Of a stretch of DNA of 64,000 nt, positions 1 to 6,767 are shown in pieces. Below the pieces are notes generated by a model that saw nothing but the letters and a program-made list of their open reading frames with translations, did no database searches and was not told the DNA's origin. The DNA lies in NCBI GenBank assembly GCA_963838035.1, contig CAWIPM010000008.1, positions 62,001 to 126,000 on the forward strand. The letters run 5' to 3'. The stretch comes from CAVVNN01 sp963838035 (GTDB lineage: Bacteria; Actinomycetota; Thermoleophilia; Solirubrobacterales; 70-9). Position 1 is the stretch's first letter. Each line of letters starts with the position of its first letter. Position numbers and translations under genes: made by a program.

Positions 1-179
1 TTCGGGGTCTTCGCGGCGACGATCAGCGCGGCGCCGAGGAAGAGTGAGACGAAGAAGGCCCACTTGTGGGAGACGCCGCGCAGCTTCGGCTTGACCGAGG
101 CGATCGCCTCGGATGCAACTTCCCTTGCAGCCTCAGCCCGCCCTTCCACCGCGCTGCGTGCGGCTTTCGCCCGCGTCAT
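1..179 (-). CDS. Hemolysin III family membrane protein (partial, N-terminus only)
   Basis: Only the first 59 codons lie in the window; the gene runs off the left edge. From ATG at 179 (a GTG sits one codon upstream) the protein has a charged Ala/Glu-rich N-terminus, then K-P-K-L-R-G-V-S-H followed by the start of a hydrophobic segment. The 'LRGVSH' stretch leading into the first membrane helix is typical of the hemolysin III / PAQR-like family of seven-helix membrane proteins, whose bacterial function is poorly defined. It is transcribed away from nrdJ, with 129 bases between the two starts. Confidence 0.7.
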   Translation of the reverse strand, partial: MTRAKAARSAVEGRAEAAREVASEAIASVKPKLRGVSHKWAFFVSLFLGAALIVAAKTP

Positions 180-308
180 CACCTTGTCACCATAGAGGCG
201 GAGCAGGCATTTGTCGCGTTTTGGGGCTTCTCGCCATCACGGTGCCGTCCGACCGGAAGGCGATCCTGCGAAGTTACCCCCGAAAGTCGCCCCGAGAGGA
301 GAAGTTCG

Positions 309-3143
309 ATGTCCAAGACCGCCACGAGCGCCCAGTCAACCGGTCTCGAGGGACTGACTGTCGAACGGCGGTTCTCGACTGCCGGAGTGCATCCTTTCGA
401 CGAGGTCGAGTGGGAGATCCGCGATGCGGTGATCGGCGATCCCGAGAGCCCGGCGTTCGAACAGCGCGGGGTCGAGTTCCCGAAGAGCTGGTCGCAGAAC
501 GCGACCAACATCGTCGCCCAGAAGTACTTTCGCGGGCAGCTCGGCAGCGAGCAGCGCGAGAGCTCTGTCAAACAGATGATCGGGCGGGTCGCGGGGACTA
601 TCTCGGGCTGGGGGCGCGAGGGCGACTATTTCGCTTCCGCCGAGGACGCCGACGTCTTCGAGGCGGAGCTGACCTCGATCCTGCTCAACCAGAAGGCCGC
701 CTTCAACTCGCCTGTCTGGTTCAACGTCGGCTTCGAGGAGAGGCCGCAGTGCTCGGCCTGCTTCATCCTCAGCGTCGAGGACACGATGGAGTCGATCCTG
801 AGCTGGAACACCAAGGAGGGCAACATCTTCCGCGGCGGCTCCGGCTCCGGCATCAACCTCTCCAACATCCGCGGCTCGATGGAGCCGCTGAAGAAGGGCG
901 GCACCGCGAGCGGGCCGGTCAGCTTCATGCGCGGCGCCGATGCCTGGGCCGGGACGATCAAGTCCGGCGGCAAGACGCGGCGGGCGGCGAAGATGGTCGT
1001 GCTCGACGTCGACCACCCGGACATCGAGCACTTCATCTGGTGCAAGGCCGACGAGGAGAAGAAGGCGGCCGCGCTGCGCGACGCCGGCTTCGACATGTCG
1101 ATCGACGGTGAGGGGTTCACCTCGATCCAGTACCAGAACGCCAACAACTCGGTGCGGGTCACCGACGATTTCATGGAGGCGGTCGAGGCCGGCGAGGACT
1201 GGAACCTGGTCGCGCGAAACGGCGGCGCGACCACGAAAACGCTGCCCGCTCGGGAGCTGATGAACCAGATCGCCGACGCCGCCTGGCGCTGCGCCGACCC
1301 CGGAGTCCAATACGACACCGTGATCAACCGCTGGCACACCTGCCCGGAGTCGGGGCGGATCAACGCCTCCAACCCGTGCAGCGAGTACATGCACGTCGAC
1401 GACTCGGCCTGCAACCTGGCCTCGCTCAACCTGATGAAGTTCCGCCGCGAGGACGGCTCCTTCGAGATCGCCGAGTTCGAGCACGCCGTCGACATCGTCT
1501 TCCTCGCGCAGGAGATCATCGTCGGCTTCTCCAGCTACCCGACCGAGGAGATCGGCGCCAACGCCAACGCGTTCCGCCAGCTCGGGCTCGGCTACGCCAA
1601 CCTCGGCGCCCTGCTGATGTCGGACGGGCTGCCATACGACTCCGACGCAGGCCGCAACGTCGCCGCCGCGATCACGGCTCTGATGACCGGCCGCGCCTAC
1701 CGCCAGTCGGCGCTGATCGCCGGCGAGGCGACCGGCCCCTATGACGAGTACGACAAGAACCGCGAGCCCCACAACGGGGTGATGCGGATGCACCGCGACG
1801 CCTCTTACGACATCGACCCGACCGGGATCAGGGGCGATCTGCTCGAAGCCGCGCAGCGAGCCTGGGACGAGGCGGTCGAGCTGGGAGAGGAGCACGGCTA
1901 CCGCAACGCGCAGGCGACGGTGCTGGCTCCGACCGGGACGATCAGCTTCCTGATGGACTGCGACACGACCGGGATCGAGCCCGACTTCTCCCTGGTCAAG
2001 TTCAAGGAGCTGGTCGGCGGCGGGCAGATGACGATCGTCAACAAATCGGTGCCGCTGGCGCTGAGGACTCTCGGCTACGCCGAGCCCCAGGTCGAGCAGA
2101 TCAATGCCCACATCGCCGAGCAGAGCACGATCATCGGCGCACCCGGCCTCAGGGACGAGCACCTGCCGATCTTCGACGTGGCTGTGGGCGAGCGGGCGAT
2201 CTCCCACACCGGCCACATCGACATGATGGCCGCGACCCAGCCCTTCATCTCAGGGGCGATCTCCAAGACGGTCAACCTGCCGCAATCGGCGACGGTCGGC
2301 GACATCGCCGACGCCTACACGCGCGGCTGGAATGGCGGCCTGAAGGCGCTGGCGATCTACCGCGACGGCTCGAAGACGGCGCAGGCGCTGCGTACCGACG
2401 CCCAGGACGAGAAGCAGCCCGCCACCGAGGAGGCCACCGCCGCGCCGGTGCGCAAGAAGATGCCGCGCGAGCGCGAATCGATCACCCACAAGTTCTCGAT
2501 CGCCGGCCACGAGGGCTACATCACAGCGGGCAAATACGAGGACGGCAACGTCGGCGAGATCTTCCTCACCGACATCGGCAAGGAGGGCTCGACGATGCGG
2601 GGGCTGATGAACGCCTTCGCGACGGCGATCTCGATCGGCCTCCAGTACGGCGTCCCGCTCGAGGTCTTCGTGCGCAAGTTCAGCTACATGCGCTTCGAGC
2701 CGGAGGGGATCACCGGAAACCCGGAGATCCCGTTCGCCAAATCGCTGCCCGACTACATCATGCGCTGGCTGGCAAGCCGCTTCATCGAGGACACCGACAC
2801 GCTGGAGGATCTCGGCATCCTCACTACCGAGGTGCGCGCCAAGCGGGAGTCGGAGACGAGCCAGCTCGGTCTCGGCATCGACACGGGCGGAGCGGCCGGC
2901 CCCGCCAACGGCGGCAACGGTCACTCCAAGCCGGGCAACGGGAACGGCGTCGAGAAGGCCAAGGCGACGGGCGGCGAGGCCGCGCCGGCCGCCTCTGCCT
3001 TCACCGAAACCCCCCCGGTGGTCCCGGCCAGGATGTCCGGCCTCGATCTGGGGCCCGCCTGCGAGCAGTGCGGAGGCATGATGCAGCGCACGGGCAGCTG
3101 CTACACGTGCTCCTCTTGCGGCAACAACACCGGTTGCGGTTAG
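309..3143 (+). CDS. nrdJ: Vitamin B12-dependent (class II) ribonucleoside-diphosphate reductase
   Basis: A 944-residue cytosolic enzyme that reduces ribonucleotides to deoxyribonucleotides using adenosylcobalamin for radical generation. Seen: the catalytic N-P-C-S-E motif near residues 355-359, the G-T-I-S-F-L-M region near 543 that precedes a D-T-T-G-I-E-P segment usual in NrdJ, and a C-terminal tail with paired cysteines (C-x-x-C and C-x-x-C-x-x-C) that re-reduces the active site. A Gly/Asn-rich linker (about 860-890) separates the barrel from this tail. The ATG at 309 is chosen because a purine-rich GAGGAG lies 7 bases upstream; the reading frame is open further upstream to 66 but that part looks non-coding. 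No cobalamin riboswitch was recognised in the 129-base leader. Confidence 0.95.
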   Translation: MSKTATSAQSTGLEGLTVERRFSTAGVHPFDEVEWEIRDAVIGDPESPAFEQRGVEFPKSWSQNATNIVAQKYFRGQLGSEQRESSVKQMIGRVAGTISGWGREGDYFASAEDADVFEAELTSILLNQKAAFNSPVWFNVGFEERPQCSACFILSVEDTMESILSWNTKEGNIFRGGSGSGINLSNIRGSMEPLKKGGTASGPVSFMRGADAWAGTIKSGGKTRRAAKMVVLDVDHPDIEHFIWCKADEEKKAAALRDAGFDMSIDGEGFTSIQYQNANNSVRVTDDFMEAVEAGEDWNLVARNGGATTKTLPARELMNQIADAAWRCADPGVQYDTVINRWHTCPESGRINASNPCSEYMHVDDSACNLASLNLMKFRREDGSFEIAEFEHAVDIVFLAQEIIVGFSSYPTEEIGANANAFRQLGLGYANLGALLMSDGLPYDSDAGRNVAAAITALMTGRAYRQSALIAGEATGPYDEYDKNREPHNGVMRMHRDASYDIDPTGIRGDLLEAAQRAWDEAVELGEEHGYRNAQATVLAPTGTISFLMDCDTTGIEPDFSLVKFKELVGGGQMTIVNKSVPLALRTLGYAEPQVEQINAHIAEQSTIIGAPGLRDEHLPIFDVAVGERAISHTGHIDMMAATQPFISGAISKTVNLPQSATVGDIADAYTRGWNGGLKALAIYRDGSKTAQALRTDAQDEKQPATEEATAAPVRKKMPRERESITHKFSIAGHEGYITAGKYEDGNVGEIFLTDIGKEGSTMRGLMNAFATAISIGLQYGVPLEVFVRKFSYMRFEPEGITGNPEIPFAKSLPDYIMRWLASRFIEDTDTLEDLGILTTEVRAKRESETSQLGLGIDTGGAAGPANGGNGHSKPGNGNGVEKAKATGGEAAPAASAFTETPPVVPARMSGLDLGPACEQCGGMMQRTGSCYTCSSCGNNTGCG

Positions 3144-3169
3144 ACTAGCCGCGTCCGGAATACCGGTAC

Positions 3170-3295
3170 GCCGAATCTCGGGCCTTTTGCCCGGGAGCGG
3201 GGGAACCAGAGACTCTGGGGCGAACCCCTACGTGGGGGCGCAGGCTCTTTCAGCGCCAGCCCGACAGCTAACCCCGCAGGCCGACGAAGGAGACT
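3170..3295 (+). promoter_or_regulatory. Cyclic-di-AMP riboswitch (ydaO/yuaA class)
   Basis: The leader of the next gene carries the conserved blocks of the actinobacterial ydaO-yuaA riboswitch in order: GGGGGAACCA (about 3200-3209), a GGGGCGAACCCC block (3217-3228), GCTCTTTCAGC (about 3244-3254), and near its 3' end CCCGACAGCTAACCCCGCAGGC (3260-3281), followed by a purine-rich GAAGGAGA just before the start codon. In actinobacteria this class senses c-di-AMP and usually switches off genes for cell-wall hydrolases and resuscitation factors, which fits the gene that follows. Exact ends are estimates. Confidence 0.88.
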
Positions 3296-3298
3296 GGT

Positions 3299-3913
3299 TT
3301 GCGAGCGCCCACGCAAAAGCTGAAGGCGATTCTCGGGGTCATCGGCCTCGTCGTCGCAATCGCGCTTGCATCTTCCTCGGCGCTGGCCGCGGGGCCCGGC
3401 GGCGCTGCCCCTCCCGGCTCTGAACCGAAGCTCGTCGCGGACGGCCACTACGTCAACCCGTTCGCGGCCGGCGGCTGGAGCGTCAGCCGCACCGACATGG
3501 GAGTCGACTACATGCCGATCCACCGCCAGTCGGTCGTCGCGATCGGCAACGCGAAGGTGCTCGGCTCCTCCAACCACTCGAGCTGGCCCGGGGGCGGCTT
3601 CATCTGGTATCGCCTGCTGGGCGGCGATCACGCCGGCGCGGTCGTCTACGTCGCCGAGCACCTCAGGGGCCTGGCGGCGGCCGGAACGAAGGTCCGCGCG
3701 GGCCAGCAGATCGCAACGGCGCTCCCCGGCTATCCCTGGACCGAGTGGGGCTGGGCGACAAAGGCGGGACAGCCGCGCGCCCTGCCCTGTTACCACGAGG
3801 GCATGGAAACCAACTCAGGCCAGGAGATGGCGCGCTTCCTCGACTCCCTCGGCGCCAAGCCCCTGCGCCGGCTCGAGTCCGGGCCCACCTGGCCCAGCGG
3901 CCGGCTCTGCTGA
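3299..3913 (+). CDS. Secreted M23-like (lysostaphin-fold) peptidase-related protein
   Basis: Starts at TTG 3299 directly after GAAGGAGACTGG. The 204-residue product has an N-terminal hydrophobic signal (about residues 9-31, ending in Ala-rich cleavage sequence) and a single compact domain with 'R-T-D-M-G-V-D-Y' and 'V-Y-V-A-E-H-L' segments that recall the M23 peptidase fold (HxxxD ... HxH), but the first metal-binding His is absent in the usual place, so peptidase activity is doubtful. It ends with a Trp-rich/Cys tail. Control by the c-di-AMP riboswitch immediately upstream supports a role at the cell wall. Function beyond that is inferred. Confidence 0.65.
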   Translation: MRAPTQKLKAILGVIGLVVAIALASSSALAAGPGGAAPPGSEPKLVADGHYVNPFAAGGWSVSRTDMGVDYMPIHRQSVVAIGNAKVLGSSNHSSWPGGGFIWYRLLGGDHAGAVVYVAEHLRGLAAAGTKVRAGQQIATALPGYPWTEWGWATKAGQPRALPCYHEGMETNSGQEMARFLDSLGAKPLRRLESGPTWPSGRLC

Positions 3914-3931
3914 GCTCGGCGACCGGCCGGC

Positions 3932-5271
3932 TTAGCCGAGGATCACCTCGGCGTCGTGGCGGGGGGTCTCGGTGATTGCTCGCCGGAAGACTCGCTCGGG
4001 CTCCTGGCGCGCGGGGCGGATCTCGTAGCGCTTGACGAGCTCCTCGAGGACCACCGCCATCTCGAACTGGGCGAACGACGCGCCGAGGCAGCGGCGGACG
4101 CCGCCGCCGAAGGGGATCCAGGTGTAGGTGCCGGGCGGGTTATCGATGAAGCGCTCGGGGAGGAAGCGGTCCGGCTCCGGGTAGACCTCGGGGTTTCGGT
4201 GGACGAGATAGACCGAGGGGGTGACCGAGACGCCTGCGGGCAGCTCGTAGCCCCCGATCTCAACCGGCTCGGTGAGGCGACGGATCACGATCGCGATCAC
4301 CGGGCGCAGGCGCAGCGTCTCCTGGATCGTCGCGGTCAGGTACTCGTCTGAGCCGGCGATCACCTCGTTGCGAAGCCGCTCCAGCTTCTCGGGGTGGCGG
4401 GCAAGGCGCTCGACCGCCCAGGCGAGCGAGGTAGCCGTGGTCTCGTGCCCCGCGGTGAGCAGGGTGAGGAGCTCGTCGCGCATCTCCTCGTCGCTCATCG
4501 GGCTGCCGTCCTCGTGCCGCGCCGCGACGAGCATCGAGAGGATGTCGTCGCGCTCCTGCAGATCGCCGGCGCGACGGCGCTCGCCGATCTCGCGGTAGAT
4601 CAGCTCGTCGACCCGCTCCATGCGGCGCCGAAACCAGGGTAGGCGGCGGATCCGGCTGGGGCCGAGCAGGACCACCGGAAAGAGCTGGAGCGGGTCGGTG
4701 GTGAGGTCGAGGAAGTCACGAAGGGCATCGCGCAGCTCGGTCAGCCTCCCCCCTCCCGCACGCCGAAGACGGTGCGCAGGATGATCTCCAGGGTGATCGC
4801 CTGCATGCGCGGCCGAAGCTTGTACGGGACGCCGGTGGGCCAGGCGTCGATCTCGCGCGCGGCGATCTCGCTCATCGTCTGCTCGTAGCCCTGCATGCGC
4901 TCGCCGTGGAAGGGCGGCAGAAGCAGCCGGCGCTGGCTCATGTGAGGCTTCTCGTCGAGGACGAGGAGGGAGTTGTGGCCGAGCAGCGGGGCGAGGATCT
5001 GATTGCCCTCGCCCGCATGGAATGTGCGCGGGTCCCCGGTGAATACCTGTTTGACCGCCGCGGGGTCGGCCAGCATCACCCAGGTGCCCTCGTAGGCGAT
5101 CTTGATCGTGAAGATGTCGCCGTAGCGCTCCTGACAGGTGAAGAGCATCTGCCGGGCGCGCCGCGCCCAGATCGCCGTCTGCGCCGCACGCGGCAGCGGC
5201 GGCCCGGGCGGGAGGCGCCGCTGGACGGGCTTTGCCGCGCGCTGCGGCGCTGTTGTCGTCGCTGCCTCCAT
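3932..5271 (-). pseudogene. Cytochrome P450, broken by one frameshift
   Basis: Two frames together encode a full-length P450 of about 446 residues. The N-terminal part (ATG 5271 to about 4754) has the proline-rich hinge P-P-G-P-P and the usual early domain. The C-terminal part (about 4750 to 3932) has the I-helix A-G-H-E-T-T, the E-T-L-R (ExxR) motif, P-E-R-F and the heme loop F-G-G-G-V-R-R-C-L-G with its Cys ligand. The break is at a run of six C (plus strand 4748-4753); a seventh base would restore V-F-G-V-R-E-G-G-R-L-T-E-L-R, a normal P450 sequence. This may be a sequencing error in a homopolymer, a real mutation or a slippage site. It is divergent from the alpha/beta hydrolase. Confidence 0.85.
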
Positions 5272-5347
5272 CGTGCCTGTGCCATACAAACGTACATGCG
5301 CGGGTGGCAAACGATCTGTGAGATAGCCACGCAAGCGAGCGATCGCG

Positions 5348-5353
5348 TAGCCT
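5348..5353 (+). promoter_or_regulatory. TANNNT -10 box, probable leaderless start for the hydrolase
   Basis: TAGCCT ends 9 bases before the GTG at 5363, with no Shine-Dalgarno between, so transcription would begin at or very near the start codon. Confidence 0.5.
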
Positions 5354-5362
5354 GGCGCGGCC

Positions 5363-6421
5363 GTGGCCAAGCTGCCCCGCCCCTCCTCGCGCCTCGAGCA
5401 CCAAATCGTGCGAACGGTCTGCCGGCTGTCGCCCCAGGCGCAGCGGCGCCTCCTCGGCCCCCCGCCGGTGATCGACGGGCAGGAACTCGCCACCGACATC
5501 CACGCCGTGCTGTACCTGGCCAGGCTGGCCGGCGACACGTCGCTGATCGGGGGGCTGGCACCGGAGCCGGCGCGCGACTACGTGCGCAGGATGACCGCCG
5601 CGACCTCCGGACCACCGATCCCGATGGCGGAGGTGCGCGAGCTCGAGTTCGGTGGGCCCGCCGGAACGCTCCCGGCGCGCCTCTACGTCCCTCTCGGCGC
5701 CGAGCCGCCGCCGCGACCGATGCTCGTCTACTTCCACGGGGGCGGCTGGGTCGTGGGAGACCTCGACACCCATGACGGCGTCTGCCGCTTTCTCGCCGCC
5801 CACTCCGGCGCCGCGGTCCTCTCCATGGACTACCGCCTCGCGCCCGAGCATCCCTTCCCCGCCCCGGTCGAAGACGCCAACGCCGCCTTCCGATGGGCCG
5901 CGGCAAACGCCGATGAGCTGGGAGTCGACCCCGCCAGGATCGCCGTCGGCGGCGACAGCGCCGGGGGTAACCTGGCGGCTGGCGTCAGCCTGGCGATGCG
6001 GGACACGGACGGTCCGCAACCGAAGATGCAGCTGCTGATCTACCCCGCGACGGAAGCCATCGAGGCGCGGCGCTCCCGCCAGCTCTTCGCCGACGGGTTC
6101 GTGCTCACCCAGATGGACATCGACACCTGCGAACGGCACTACCTGCCCGACAAATCGATGGGCTACGAACCGCTCGCCTCGGTTCTCCGCGCCCCCGACC
6201 ATTCCCGCCTCCCGCCCGCCTATGTCGCCACCGCTGGGTTCGACCCGCTGCGCGACGAGGGCGAGGAGCTCGCGGCGAAGATGCGCGAGGCGGGCGTCTC
6301 CGTCGCGCTGCGCCGCCACCCACGTCTGATCCACACCTTTGCCAACCTGACCGCGGTGAGCCGCTCCGCGCGCAGCGCGATGCTCGAGGCCGCCGGCGCG
6401 CTGCGGATGGGCCTCGAGTAA
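5363..6421 (+). CDS. Alpha/beta hydrolase (HSL/acetyl-esterase family)
   Basis: A 352-residue esterase or lipase-like enzyme of the hormone-sensitive-lipase type. The oxyanion motif H-G-G-G-W is near residue 125 and the nucleophile motif G-D-S-A-G-G-N near 199. The acidic residue is likely in F-D-P-L-R-D-E and the catalytic His in L-I-H-T-F near the C-terminus. An extra alpha-helical N-terminal cap (about 80 residues) precedes the core, as in many family members. The GTG at 5363 is preferred because the frame upstream lacks a ribosome site but has a -10 box at leaderless spacing. The divergent P450 neighbour suggests a shared role in modifying a small hydrophobic compound; the substrate is unknown. 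Confidence 0.87.
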   Translation: MAKLPRPSSRLEHQIVRTVCRLSPQAQRRLLGPPPVIDGQELATDIHAVLYLARLAGDTSLIGGLAPEPARDYVRRMTAATSGPPIPMAEVRELEFGGPAGTLPARLYVPLGAEPPPRPMLVYFHGGGWVVGDLDTHDGVCRFLAAHSGAAVLSMDYRLAPEHPFPAPVEDANAAFRWAAANADELGVDPARIAVGGDSAGGNLAAGVSLAMRDTDGPQPKMQLLIYPATEAIEARRSRQLFADGFVLTQMDIDTCERHYLPDKSMGYEPLASVLRAPDHSRLPPAYVATAGFDPLRDEGEELAAKMREAGVSVALRRHPRLIHTFANLTAVSRSARSAMLEAAGALRMGLE

Positions 6422-6442
6422 GCGCCCCCGCAACAGCTCCCG

Positions 6443-6468
6443 ATACCCCCCAGGGGTACGTATATACT
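6443..6468 (+). promoter_or_regulatory. CsoR-type operator overlapping a leaderless promoter
   Basis: Positions 6444-6458 read TACCCCCCAGGGGTA, an inverted repeat with the central C/G tract typical of CsoR/RcnR operators. It is followed at 6463-6468 by TATACT, a good -10 box, 7 bases before the TTG start of the repressor gene. The operator would occupy the -35/-10 spacer, implying autorepression relieved by metal. Confidence 0.75.
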
Positions 6469-6475
6469 GGAGCCC

Positions 6476-6757
6476 TTGGCCACCCACGGCTACACCGCTG
6501 ACAAGGACGCCGTCCTCAAACGGCTGCGGCGGATCGAGGGGCAGGTGCGGGGCGTGGAGCGGATGGTCGAGGAGAACCGCTACTGCATCGACATCGTCAC
6601 CCAGGTGACCGCGATTCAGGCCGCCCTCGACAAGGTGGCGCTGGAGATGCTCTCCGACCACGCCGCGCACTGCGTGATCGGAGCCGAGCCAGGCGAGCAG
6701 GCCGAGCGCACCGAGGAGCTGATGGCCGCCGTGAAGCGCCTGCTGCGCCACGGCTGA
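6476..6757 (+). CDS. csoR: CsoR/RcnR-family metal-sensing transcriptional repressor
   Basis: A 93-residue all-helical repressor. Counting from the TTG at 6476, Cys37, His62 and Cys66 occupy the positions of the Cu(I)-binding C-H-C triad of CsoR (36-61-65 in well-studied members), within 'RYCIDIV' and 'DHAAHC'. The N-terminal R-L-R-R-I-E-G-Q-V-R-G is the family's DNA-binding signature. An operator of the expected type lies in its own promoter. No copper exporter or chaperone is next to it, so it is an orphan regulator here; its targets are presumably elsewhere. Copper is the most likely ligand from the triad, but nickel, cobalt or sulfur-sensing relatives cannot be excluded. Confidence 0.9.
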   Translation: MATHGYTADKDAVLKRLRRIEGQVRGVERMVEENRYCIDIVTQVTAIQAALDKVALEMLSDHAAHCVIGAEPGEQAERTEELMAAVKRLLRHG

Positions 6758-6767
6758 GCCAGGCCGG

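Noticed and set aside
180..308. A cobalamin riboswitch upstream of nrdJ.
   Set aside because: The leader is only 129 bases and lacks the B12-box consensus or its expected stems.
336..2216. A 626-codon minus-strand frame opposite nrdJ.
   Set aside because: It is fully antisense to a gene with clear catalytic motifs and encodes low-complexity Val/Asp/Arg sequence typical of shadow frames.
3932..6751. A single 939-codon minus-strand gene spanning the P450, the hydrolase and the CsoR gene.
   Set aside because: Only its last part matches P450; the rest is antisense to well-supported plus-strand genes and has the Arg/Pro-rich composition of a shadow frame in GC-rich DNA.
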